From the NCBI GenBank assembly GCA_030682595.1, contig JAUXNZ010000100.1, forward strand, positions 1 through 21,761: a stretch of 21,761 bases of DNA, written 5' to 3'. The position numbers and the translations under genes are program-made. This DNA comes from Rhodocyclaceae bacterium (GTDB taxonomy: Bacteria; Pseudomonadota; Gammaproteobacteria; Burkholderiales; Rhodocyclaceae). Under the pieces are notes generated by a model. It saw nothing but the letters and a program-made list of their open reading frames with translations, made no database searches and was not told where the DNA came from. Every line of letters begins with the position of its first letter. The stretch's first letter is position 1. Below, in pieces: positions 1 through 7,264 of this stretch.

Positions 1-977
1 TTCTCAAGCTCAACAAGATCGGTAACAACCTCGGCCTTCCCGGCCCGGCGCTTGAAAATACCCTTGAAGGCCTTGAAGAGGATGTCAAGGATGACACGGG
101 TGTCGATGTCAAGTATCCGCTCAACGTCAAGGGTGCGGAAGTCCTGCTGGTCACGCCATCCGCGGATTTCTTCGCCGAGCCGCACATCGAGAGTCTGATT
201 GGCTATGGCAAGGTATTTCACGCCGCCGGGATTTCCTGGACGCTGTCTTCCTACGCTTCTGAAGCGGGCAACTTTGGCCTCTTCAATGGCAGTTACGAGC
301 ATATGCGCGAGGTTGCCCTGCGCGTCCGCAAGGCTGCGCTGGAACTCGGCGTCAAGCGTATCGTCGTTGGCGAGTGCGGCCATGCCTGGCGCGTGGCCTA
401 CGCTTTCTGGAATACGCTTTCAGGCCTGGGCGCTGGCGCCAAGGACCCCTTTGCCATCGAACTGCAGAACCAGCTCGACCCACGTTATATGCAGCCTTCG
501 CATATCTGCGAATTTACCTGGGACCTGATCCAGCAGGGGCGCTTGAAGTTCGACAAGGAAAAGAACGACCATCGCATCATTACTTTCCACGACTCCTGCA
601 ACGTCGCGCGTGCCTCGCGGATGGGTAACTATGCGGGCGGCCAGTTCGAGATTCCGCGCAATGTCATCAAAGCGGTGGCAAATAACTACGTCGATATGGC
701 ACCAGACACCATTTGCGAGAGCACCTTTTGCTGTGGCGGTGGCGGCGGCGTGCTCACCGATGACTTGATTGAATTACGCGTCAAAGGCGCCTTTCCCCGC
801 ATGGAGGCCTTGAAGCAGGTCGCCGACGGCCAGGGGGTGAACTTCATGGCGACTATCTGCGCCATCTGCAAAGCCCAATTCAGCAAAGTGCTTCCCTATT
901 ACGGCTTTGATATGCGGCTGGTGGGCGGTGTTCACCAGTTGGTCAGTACGGCCATTCGCCTTGGCGATGAGCAGTAA
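1..977 (+). CDS. dsrK: DsrK, HdrD-like iron-sulfur subunit of the DsrMKJOP complex (5' end cut off)
   Basis: The reading frame is open from base 3 and stops at 975-977, so only the C-terminal part (about 324 residues) is present. DsrK is the cytoplasmic heterodisulfide-reductase-like subunit of the membrane DsrMKJOP complex; it is thought to exchange electrons with the DsrC trisulfide/disulfide. Visible are an ECGHAW cysteine (375-377) and a CCG-type cysteine set: HDSC (Cys at 597-599), FCCGGGGG (Cys pair at 729-734) and CAIC (858-869). This set is expected to hold the special [4Fe-4S] site of HdrB/HdrD-like proteins. It is followed after a short gap by dsrL and then dsrJOP, the standard dsr order, which makes the call firm. 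The N-terminal ferredoxin part and the start codon lie outside the window. Confidence 0.93.
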   Translation, partial: LKLNKIGNNLGLPGPALENTLEGLEEDVKDDTGVDVKYPLNVKGAEVLLVTPSADFFAEPHIESLIGYGKVFHAAGISWTLSSYASEAGNFGLFNGSYEHMREVALRVRKAALELGVKRIVVGECGHAWRVAYAFWNTLSGLGAGAKDPFAIELQNQLDPRYMQPSHICEFTWDLIQQGRLKFDKEKNDHRIITFHDSCNVARASRMGNYAGGQFEIPRNVIKAVANNYVDMAPDTICESTFCCGGGGGVLTDDLIELRVKGAFPRMEALKQVADGQGVNFMATICAICKAQFSKVLPYYGFDMRLVGGVHQLVSTAIRLGDEQ

Positions 978-1010
978 CCCGCGCACATATAAATAAACAA
1001 CGATTACTAC

Positions 1011-1023
1011 GGAGACGACAATT
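1011..1023 (+). promoter_or_regulatory. Ribosome binding site and probable ATT start codon of dsrL
   Basis: GGAG at 1011-1014 is followed six bases later by ATT at 1021-1023, which is in frame with dsrL. An in-frame TAA at 994-996 closes the frame upstream, and no in-frame ATG, GTG or TTG lies between it and the TTG at 1054. The 33 bases between ATT and that TTG read as ordinary coding sequence (ISATTEIQTEK). The TTG has no recognisable Shine-Dalgarno sequence at a suitable distance. Either ATT is a true rare start or a G has been changed to T in this strain or assembly. Confidence 0.6.
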
Positions 1024-3000
1024 TCAGCGACCACTGAAATTCAGACCGAAAAATTGACCTTCCGCAAATACAAGGAGGGCGATACGCTTGAATACAAGCG
1101 CATGCAAGATAAAATCTTTCAGGCCGGCTGGTCTTACAAATGTCCTACCTATGTGCAGTCCACGCCGCCCTGTCAGGGCTCCTGCCCGTCCGGCGAGGAT
1201 ATCCGCGGCTATCTGAACATCGTGCGCGGTGTCGAGAAGCCGCCGGTTGGTGCCGATGGCAAGCCGGTCATGCCGATGGAAGAATACGCTTGGCGCCGTC
1301 TTACCGAGGCCAATCCGCTGCCCGCCGTAATGGGACGCGTCTGCCCAGCCCCCTGTGAAACCGGTTGTAACCGTAACGAGGTCGAAGACCACGTCGGCAT
1401 CAACTCCGTCGAGCATTATCTCGGCGAATATGCGATCAAGAATAACCTGCAATTCAACAAACCCGCAAAACTGACCGGCAAGAAAGTCGCCGTGCTGGGC
1501 GGTGGCCCCGCCGGTCTGTCGGTGGCCTACCAACTCGCCCTCAAAGGCCACAGCGTCACGATCTTTGACGACCATGAGTTCCTTGGCGGCATGATGCGCT
1601 ATGGCATTCCGGGTTATCGCACGCCGCGCGAGGTGCTTGACGCAGAGATTCAGCGCATCATCAACCTGGGTGTCGAAGTCAAGTTGAAGACCAAGGTTGG
1701 CGTCGATGTCAGCATGGAACAGGTTCGTAAGGATTTTGATGCAGTGTTCCTCGGCCTGGGTGCCCAGGGTGGCCGCGCCTTGCCCGCTGAAGGCGCCGAT
1801 AATGTCTCCAACGTTGTTACTGCGACGGCTTTCCTCAAGGCCTTTAACGATGGTCGCCTGAAAACCGTCGGTCACCGTGTGGTGGTTGTCGGCGGCGGCG
1901 ATACATCGATGGACGTTGCTACCGTCGCGCGCCGTCTTGGCCATATCGAAAATGCCAAGCCGACGGATTTCGAAGGCGCGATTGCCGGCCAGATGGCCCA
2001 GGACGTCGCAGATATTTCCCAGCGGAAGGGCGCCGAAGTTGTCCTGACCTCGGTTTTTCCGATCGACAAGATGTTGGCCAGCAAGGGCGAGCTTGATCAT
2101 GCCCAGTCCGAAGGCATTGACATCATGGGCGGTTGGATGCCGGTTGCTGTTGTTAAAGGCGCAGATGGCCGCGCCACTGCTCTCCGCGTTTGCCAATGTG
2201 AAGCCAAGATGGTTGGTCCGAAACTCGAGATCAAGAAAATCGAGGGTACCGAAAAAGATCTGCCTGCTGACTTGATCGTCTCCGCGATCGGCCAGATGGT
2301 CGATTTCGCCGGACTGGAAGAGTTCAATAATGGCAAGGGCGGCGTAACCGCCGACCGCAGCTATCAAGTGCAGGGCAAGCCCGGCGTGTATGCCGGCGGT
2401 GACGTATTGCGTCCGCATCTCCTGACCACCGCGGTGGGGCACGGCGCCATCGCCGCCGACGGCATCGACCAGTTCCTGATGAGCGGCGCGGAAGCTGGCC
2501 GCCGCCCGAAGATTGATGTGCACGTGTTCGACCTGATGCGGAAATATGTCGAGAAAGGCATTGCTGTCGAGGAAATCAAGGAGCCGTTGCGCGGCACCAG
2601 TGAATCGAAAGGTGCCGTGCATAACTACGACAACCGTTCCGACCGTTATGTGATTACCCACAAGGAACTGTTCCTCGGCCACTTCTCATACACCCCGCGC
2701 AATTTGCGCCACATCACGCACCTCAATAAGGAAACGGCGCTTGGCAATTTCCTGGAGCGCCTCGATCCACTCGATGACAAGCAGGTCGTCGCCGAAGCCA
2801 AGCGTTGCTTGAGTTGCGGCCTGTGCTTCGAGTGCGACTTCTGCGTGGTGTATTGCCCGCAGACCGCCGTCAGTCGTGTCAAGAAAAACATCGCGACCAC
2901 CGGTCGCTACGTGACGACCGACTACGACAAGTGCATCGGCTGCCATATCTGCCGCGATGTCTGCCCGACGGGTTACATCCAGATGGGTCTGGGCGAGTGA
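1021..3000 (+). CDS. dsrL: DsrL, NAD(P)H-linked iron-sulfur flavoprotein partner of DsrAB
   Basis: DsrL resembles the small subunit of glutamate synthase and links the DsrAB sulfite reductase to NAD(P)(H). Numbered from the ATT at 1021 the protein has 659 residues, close to what I recall for DsrL; from the TTG at 1054 it has 648. The N-terminal part carries the GltD-type cysteines (CPTYVQSTPPCQGSC, then CPAPCETGC). The FAD dinucleotide fold is VAVLGGGPAG near residue 157, and the NAD(P)H fold is VVVVGGGDTSMD near 287. The C-terminal ferredoxin-like domain, absent from ordinary GltD, has CLSCGLCFECDFC from about 596 and CIGCHICRDVCP from about 638. It sits 43 bases after dsrK and before dsrJ. 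Presence of dsrL with dsrJ, dsrN and dsrR favours the oxidative, reverse-type pathway. Only the start codon is uncertain. Confidence 0.93.
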   Translation: MSATTEIQTEKLTFRKYKEGDTLEYKRMQDKIFQAGWSYKCPTYVQSTPPCQGSCPSGEDIRGYLNIVRGVEKPPVGADGKPVMPMEEYAWRRLTEANPLPAVMGRVCPAPCETGCNRNEVEDHVGINSVEHYLGEYAIKNNLQFNKPAKLTGKKVAVLGGGPAGLSVAYQLALKGHSVTIFDDHEFLGGMMRYGIPGYRTPREVLDAEIQRIINLGVEVKLKTKVGVDVSMEQVRKDFDAVFLGLGAQGGRALPAEGADNVSNVVTATAFLKAFNDGRLKTVGHRVVVVGGGDTSMDVATVARRLGHIENAKPTDFEGAIAGQMAQDVADISQRKGAEVVLTSVFPIDKMLASKGELDHAQSEGIDIMGGWMPVAVVKGADGRATALRVCQCEAKMVGPKLEIKKIEGTEKDLPADLIVSAIGQMVDFAGLEEFNNGKGGVTADRSYQVQGKPGVYAGGDVLRPHLLTTAVGHGAIAADGIDQFLMSGAEAGRRPKIDVHVFDLMRKYVEKGIAVEEIKEPLRGTSESKGAVHNYDNRSDRYVITHKELFLGHFSYTPRNLRHITHLNKETALGNFLERLDPLDDKQVVAEAKRCLSCGLCFECDFCVVYCPQTAVSRVKKNIATTGRYVTTDYDKCIGCHICRDVCPTGYIQMGLGE

Positions 3001-3023
3001 TTGCGGTCGAGGTTTGCGCCAGT

Positions 3024-3049
3024 ATCAAGTGAATCAAGTGAATCAAGGG
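3024..3049 (+). repeat. Short 9-bp direct repeat in the dsrL-dsrJ gap
   Basis: The unit ATCAAGTGA occurs at 3024-3032 and 3033-3041 and a third, partly matching copy (ATCAAGGGG) follows at 3042-3050. It lies just upstream of the AGGAG ribosome binding site of dsrJ (3053-3057). It is probably a replication-slippage product in the untranslated leader; no function is evident. Confidence 0.6.
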
Positions 3050-3061
3050 GACAGGAGACAG

Positions 3062-3493
3062 ATGGTGCGACTGCTTGCGTTAATGGCTTTTCTGATAATG
3101 GGAGCGGTCGCGTCATTTGCGACACATGCCGCTGGCGTACCCAAGCCGATGGTGAAGATTGAGGGTTCCGGTCAATGTATCGCCGCGACCGAGGAAATGC
3201 GTCTGAACCACATGAACATGCTTGGGCATCAACGGGACCGCAGTTTGCGCCAGGGGATACGTGGCGAAAAGGCGAGTCTCATCGGGTGTGTTGACTGTCA
3301 CGCCAGCAAGTCGACCGGCTCCGTGCTCGGCAAGGATGGCTTCTGCGAAAGCTGCCACGCCTTTGCCGCCGTCAAGGTTGACTGTTGGCAATGCCACCAG
3401 CCCAAGGCCAACTTCAAGGCTACGGGTACCGCAGGTGCTACTGGTACTGCAGGTGCTGTTGGTGCCGCAGGCGCTGTTGGAGCCAAACCATGA
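3062..3493 (+). CDS. dsrJ: DsrJ, periplasmic triheme cytochrome c
   Basis: DsrJ is the periplasmic cytochrome subunit of DsrMKJOP. The 143-residue protein begins with a hydrophobic signal or anchor segment (about residues 4-24). It has exactly three c-type heme sites: CVDCH (76-80), CESCH (95-99) and CWQCH (108-112). A lone cysteine, Cys39 in GQCIAATEEM, is a candidate for the axial heme ligand known from A. vinosum DsrJ, which has an unusual His/Cys-coordinated heme. The last 25 residues or so are a Gly/Ala/Thr/Val repeat encoded by 18-bp DNA repeats (separate entry). The ATG at 3062 is chosen because AGGAG stands four bases before it and the signal peptide starts directly. The stop overlaps the dsrO start (ATGA at 3490-3493), which suggests coupled translation. 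Confidence 0.92.
   Translation: MVRLLALMAFLIMGAVASFATHAAGVPKPMVKIEGSGQCIAATEEMRLNHMNMLGHQRDRSLRQGIRGEKASLIGCVDCHASKSTGSVLGKDGFCESCHAFAAVKVDCWQCHQPKANFKATGTAGATGTAGAVGAAGAVGAKP
3425..3478 (+). repeat. Three 18-bp tandem repeats encoding the DsrJ tail
   Basis: Units at 3425-3442, 3443-3460 and 3461-3478 encode GTAGAT, GTAGAV and GAAGAV, followed by a partial copy (GAKP) before the stop. The repeats keep the reading frame and differ by a few substitutions, so they are not perfectly fresh. They extend the C-terminus of DsrJ beyond the third heme site as a flexible, Gly/Ala-rich tail. Confidence 0.85.
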
Positions 3494-4242
3494 CTGAACC
3501 AAACGATAAATCCCGCCGCGGCTTTCTCGGCGCAGCTGCAGTCGGCGCCGCCGGCCTCGGGGTTGCCGCAATTGCACCGGGTTTGCATCTGATCGAGGTT
3601 TCGCAAGCCAGCGCGCCGGGCAAGGGCGCTTCCAGCAAAGTCCGCTGGGGCATGCTGATCGATACGACAAAGTGCGCCAGCGATTGCAATGCCTGCGTCA
3701 AGGCTTGCAATAGCGAAAATGGCATCAGTGAGGTGCTCAAAGATCCGCGGCAAGGTTCGCAGTGGATTCGCAAGATCGACCTCAAGGATGCCAAGAGCGG
3801 CATTGCCCATTCGCTGCCGATGATGTGCCAGCACTGCGAACATCCGCCCTGCGTCGATGTCTGCCCGACGCACGCCTCGATGAAGCGCGCCGACGGTATC
3901 GTCCTGGTGGATCGCCATACCTGTATCGGCTGCCGTTACTGCATGCTGGCTTGCCCTTACAAGGCACGCTCGTTCGTGCACATGACGCTCACCGAGCAAA
4001 ATCCTGAGGTGCCGCGTGGTCAGGGTTGCGTTGAGTCCTGCACCTTCTGCGTGCACCGAGTGGATAAGGGCCAGATCCCTGCTTGTGTCGAGGCCTGTGC
4101 CAACGCCGAGCATAACGCGATGCTTTTTGGAGATCTCAATGATCCGAACAGCGCAATCGCGCAGCGGATCGCCGAGGTTAAGACCACCCAGGTGCGCGCC
4201 GATCTCAAGCTCAATGTCGGCGTGCGCTACCAAGGAATCTGA
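3490..4242 (+). CDS. dsrO: DsrO, Tat-exported ferredoxin-like iron-sulfur subunit
   Basis: DsrO is the periplasmic iron-sulfur subunit of DsrMKJOP and passes electrons between DsrJ and the membrane subunit DsrP. The 250-residue product starts with a twin-arginine signal (SRRGFLG at residues 8-14, then an Ala/Gly-rich hydrophobic stretch). Four cysteine groups follow in the mature part: CASDCNACVKAC, CQHCEHPPCVDVC, CIGCRYCMLAC and a last group CVESCTFC with CVEAC. This is the DmsB/NrfC-type arrangement for several [4Fe-4S] clusters. The start at 3490 is chosen because it places the Tat motif at the N-terminus and overlaps the dsrJ stop. A longer frame reaching to 3385 would lie inside dsrJ and is not believed. 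dsrP starts five bases downstream. Confidence 0.94.
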   Translation: MTEPNDKSRRGFLGAAAVGAAGLGVAAIAPGLHLIEVSQASAPGKGASSKVRWGMLIDTTKCASDCNACVKACNSENGISEVLKDPRQGSQWIRKIDLKDAKSGIAHSLPMMCQHCEHPPCVDVCPTHASMKRADGIVLVDRHTCIGCRYCMLACPYKARSFVHMTLTEQNPEVPRGQGCVESCTFCVHRVDKGQIPACVEACANAEHNAMLFGDLNDPNSAIAQRIAEVKTTQVRADLKLNVGVRYQGI

Positions 4243-4247
4243 CGGCC

Positions 4248-5453
4248 ATGATGATCCAGCAACAGACAAAAACAGATGACGGCGCTTTTTATTTCGCGTT
4301 GGCGGTAGGCGGTCTAATCAGCGCCATCGGCATTGCCGCGGCCTTGTACATGGAGATCATGGGCCACCAGGTCAGTGGCATGAACAATCAGATATTCTGG
4401 GGGCTGCCACACGTCTTCGGTATCTTTCTGATTGTCGCCGCTTCGGGAGTACTCAATGTCGCCTCGATTGGCTCGGTGTTTGGCAAGAAGGCCTACAAGC
4501 CGCGTGCGCCCCTCTCAGGTCTGCTGGCAATTGTTCTCTTGGCGGCCGGTCTGGCCATCATCATGCTCGATCTTGGACGTGCGGATCGCGTGCTGATCGC
4601 GGCAACCCACGTAAATCTGACATCGGTGTTTGGCTGGAACATGATTCTGTATCCGGTGTTCTTCGGCCTGGTCGGGTTGTACATCTGGACCCTGATGGAT
4701 CGCAGCAAGAACCAGTATTCAAAGACTGTCGGCACGGCGGCTTTTATCTGGAGGCTGGTGATGACCACCGGTACCGGTTCGATTTTCGGTTTCATCATTG
4801 CCCGGCAGGCCTATCAGTCGGCAATCCTGGCACCGATGTTCATCATCCTGTCCTTTGCCTGGGGTCTGGCGATTTTCCTGGTCGTGCAGGAAATCATGTA
4901 TGCCAGGAGCAAAATGGAGCTGCATCCGCAGCTGCGCGCCCGGATGAAGAATCTGCTCGGCGTGTTCATTGGCGCCGCGTTGTATTTTGTTGCGGTTTAT
5001 CACCTGACCAACGTCTACTACGCCAAGCAGTTTGAGTTCACCCATTTCATTCTGGTTAGTGGCGGAGTTTTCCCGCTGCTGTTCTGGGGTGGTTTCGTCC
5101 TGCTCGGCTCGGTCGTTCCGCTGCTCCTGCTGTATGCCCCCGGCTTCAGCGCGAACAAGGGTTCCGTGACTGCCGCGTCCTATCTGACTGTTGCCGGCGG
5201 ACTTTGTCTGCTCTTCGTCTTCATTATTGGCGGGCAGGCTTATCCGATGGACATGTTCCCCGGGATGCAGGTTACCAGCAGTTTCTTTGACGGCAAGATC
5301 GACAGCTATATGCCAAGTCTGCCGGAAATCCTCCTGTCGGTGGGTGGCTTCGCCATCGCTTTCACCATGACGCTGGTGGGCGTGCGCGTGCTCCGTTTCA
5401 TGCCGCAGGACGATGTCGCCAAGCTGCAGTCGGCCGGGTATCTGCACGATTAA
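4248..5453 (+). CDS. dsrP: DsrP, NrfD-type integral membrane subunit
   Basis: DsrP belongs to the NrfD/PsrC family and is the quinone-interacting membrane anchor paired with DsrO. The 401-residue protein is strongly hydrophobic; by eye I count about ten membrane-spanning segments, the first near residues 12-35 and the last near 360-385. Its place directly after dsrO, with a five-base gap, fits the dsrJOP module. Two in-frame ATG codons are adjacent (4248 and 4251); AAGGA at 4232-4236 is rather far from both, so the exact start is uncertain by one residue. It probably transfers electrons between the quinone pool and the periplasmic DsrJ/DsrO pair; direction in vivo cannot be read from sequence. 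Confidence 0.93.
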   Translation: MMIQQQTKTDDGAFYFALAVGGLISAIGIAAALYMEIMGHQVSGMNNQIFWGLPHVFGIFLIVAASGVLNVASIGSVFGKKAYKPRAPLSGLLAIVLLAAGLAIIMLDLGRADRVLIAATHVNLTSVFGWNMILYPVFFGLVGLYIWTLMDRSKNQYSKTVGTAAFIWRLVMTTGTGSIFGFIIARQAYQSAILAPMFIILSFAWGLAIFLVVQEIMYARSKMELHPQLRARMKNLLGVFIGAALYFVAVYHLTNVYYAKQFEFTHFILVSGGVFPLLFWGGFVLLGSVVPLLLLYAPGFSANKGSVTAASYLTVAGGLCLLFVFIIGGQAYPMDMFPGMQVTSSFFDGKIDSYMPSLPEILLSVGGFAIAFTMTLVGVRVLRFMPQDDVAKLQSAGYLHD

Positions 5454-5491
5454 TTTCCCTGACGGCGGAGCGCTAAAGCGTTCGGTTTTAC

Positions 5492-6862
5492 ATGTATCGC
5501 TTTCTCGTCTCTGCCGCGCACAAGTCATCCGGTAAAACCACACTTAGCATCGGGCTGACGGCAGCCCTGCAGAGACGTGGCCTGACTGTGCAGCCCTTCA
5601 AGAAAGGGCCGGACTATATCGATCCGCTCTGGTTGGGCCTGGCGGCTCGACACGGTTGCCGCAATCTTGATTTCTTTCTCTCGCCACACGACGAAATTCG
5701 CACCCAGTTTGCACGCGGCCATGCAGCTGATGTTTGCTTGGTCGAGGGCAACATGGGACTCTACGATGGTCTCGCGCTCGATGGCAGCGACAGCAATGCC
5801 GCTCTGGCGCGCCTGCTCGATCTGCCGGTTGTTCTGGTGCTTGACACGCGCGGCATGACGCGCGGCATCGCCCCTCTGATCCTGGGTTATCAGGCCTTCG
5901 ACCGCAACCTGCGCATCGCCGGGGTCATTCTCAACCGCGTGGGCGGGCGTCGTCACGAACAAAAACTGCGCAGCATCATCGAGCATTACACGGATGTGCC
6001 GGTGCTCGGTGCCGTGCAAGAGGATGCGGAACTCGCGCTGGTCGAGCGTCATCTGGGCCTGATGCCGGCCAATGAGGCCGCTGAAGCCGACCGTATGGTC
6101 GCTACGATCGCCGAGCGCGTTGCCAGTCAGGTCGACCTGGAGCGCCTGCTGACGCTCACGGCTACGTCAGTGCCGCTTGCCGCGCCGTCGTCCGTCACCA
6201 CCGCTGCCGAACCGCCACTGCGTCTCGCCATCGCCCAGGACGCCGCCTTCGGGTTTTATTACACCGATGATCTCGATGCACTTGTAGCCGCCGGGGCAGA
6301 ACTGATTCCTTTCGACACCCTCAAGGATGATCGCTTGCCTGACTGCGACGCCTTGTTTATTGGCGGCGGTTTCCCGGAGTCGTTTCTTGACGAGCTTGCA
6401 GCCAACACCGCCCTGCGGACTGACATCCGCGTTGCCATCGAGCGTGGTTTGCCGACCTATGCCGAATGTGGCGGTCTGATGTATCTGTCCAACAGCATCA
6501 CTTGGCACGGCAAGACCCGGCCCATGGTCGGCATTATCGATGGCGCGGTGACGATGCACAAAAAGCCGGTTGGCCGGGGTTACGTGATCCTGGAACCACT
6601 GAGCGCCCATCCTTGGAATTCCGCGGAGCGCCCGCATATTCATGCGCACGAATTCCACTACTCGGAAATTCTCGGTCTGCCTGAAAGTACTCGTTTCGCC
6701 TACGCCGTGCGCCGCGGTCATGGTGTGGATGGCCAGTATGACGGGATCCTGCTGCACAATCTTCTGGCCTCCTATGCACATCTGCGCACCACCGCCGGAT
6801 GCGACTGGACGGCGCGTTTTGTTCAATTTGCCCGATCCTGCCGGGCCCAACCTCACCCTTGA
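5492..6862 (+). CDS. dsrN: DsrN, siroheme amidase of the cobyrinic acid a,c-diamide synthase family
   Basis: DsrN is a glutamine-dependent amidotransferase related to CobB/CbiA; in sulfur oxidisers it converts siroheme to the amidated cofactor found in DsrAB. The 456-residue protein has an ATP-binding loop at its start (KSSGKTT, residues 11-17) followed by KKGPDYIDP. The C-terminal type-1 glutamine amidotransferase domain has the nucleophile in YAECGG (Cys326) and a HAHEFHYSE segment that probably holds the catalytic histidine. General cobyrinate amidation would look similar, but its place between dsrP and dsrR decides for DsrN. The start at 5492 lacks a good ribosome binding site; the nearest purine-rich run (GGCGGAG, 5463-5469) is about 22 bases away. 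The N-terminus nevertheless matches the family start just before the P-loop. Confidence 0.9.
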   Translation: MYRFLVSAAHKSSGKTTLSIGLTAALQRRGLTVQPFKKGPDYIDPLWLGLAARHGCRNLDFFLSPHDEIRTQFARGHAADVCLVEGNMGLYDGLALDGSDSNAALARLLDLPVVLVLDTRGMTRGIAPLILGYQAFDRNLRIAGVILNRVGGRRHEQKLRSIIEHYTDVPVLGAVQEDAELALVERHLGLMPANEAAEADRMVATIAERVASQVDLERLLTLTATSVPLAAPSSVTTAAEPPLRLAIAQDAAFGFYYTDDLDALVAAGAELIPFDTLKDDRLPDCDALFIGGGFPESFLDELAANTALRTDIRVAIERGLPTYAECGGLMYLSNSITWHGKTRPMVGIIDGAVTMHKKPVGRGYVILEPLSAHPWNSAERPHIHAHEFHYSEILGLPESTRFAYAVRRGHGVDGQYDGILLHNLLASYAHLRTTAGCDWTARFVQFARSCRAQPHP

Positions 6863-6873
6863 AAGATTGCACC

Positions 6874-7263
6874 ATGATCAATCTCACCCCCAGCGCCGCC
6901 GAACAGATTATTCATGCCTCCACCGAACTGGATGATCCACAGGAGTTGCCCTGTCTGCGGCTGGCCGCAAAAGTCGAGGATGGTGAAATCGTCTATGGCA
7001 TGGGCTTTGACGAGGAACGCGAAAGCGACGTCGTGCATCACGTCGCCGGCGTTACGCTGCTGATTTCCCCGCGTAGCCAGGAGTTGCTGAAGGGCGCGAC
7101 GCTCGATTTCGTCGAATTCCAGCCGGGCGAGTTCAAGTTTATTTTTGTTAACCCGAATGAGGCGCCACCAACCGTTGGTGGCTGCGCCAGTCGCAGCAGC
7201 GGCTGCGGCTCCTGCGGCAGTAATTCTGGTGGTAACGGTAGTGGCGGTGGAGGCTGTGGTTGA
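6874..7263 (+). CDS. dsrR: DsrR, A-type (IscA/HesB-like) protein with a Cys/Gly-rich tail
   Basis: DsrR is an IscA-related protein of dsr clusters; in A. vinosum it lacks the cysteines that A-type scaffolds use and affects expression or maturation of the Dsr system rather than acting as an Fe-S scaffold. Here the 129-residue product keeps the A-type fold signature (an N-terminal LTPSAAEQI, then LRLAAK and later [10 protein letters not shown]). The first scaffold cysteine is missing: the segment after LRLAAK reads VEDGEIVYG. The C-terminus is unusual, with Cys104, Cys111, Cys114 and Cys128 in a Gly/Ser-rich tail of about 26 residues. The ATG at 6874 lies 11 bases after dsrN. The next gene begins one base after its stop. 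Confidence 0.82.
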   Translation: MINLTPSAAEQIIHASTELDDPQELPCLRLAAKVEDGEIVYGMGFDEERESDVVHHVAGVTLLISPRSQELLKGATLDFVEFQPGEFKFIFVNPNEAPPTVGGCASRSSGCGSCGSNSGGNGSGGGGCG

Positions 7264-7264
7264 G

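Noticed and set aside
1024..2682. A 552-codon open frame on the minus strand opposite dsrL
   Set aside because: It lies entirely antisense to a clearly identified gene, has no recognisable domain, and is a by-product of high GC content at third codon positions.
3425..3478. Tandem repeats considered as a CRISPR-like array
   Set aside because: The repeats are contiguous 18-bp units without spacers, in frame within dsrJ, and encode a peptide repeat.
3298..4269. A 323-codon minus-strand open frame opposite dsrJ and dsrO
   Set aside because: The opposite strand encodes heme sites, a Tat signal and Fe-S motifs in the right order; the minus frame has no domain and no ribosome binding site.
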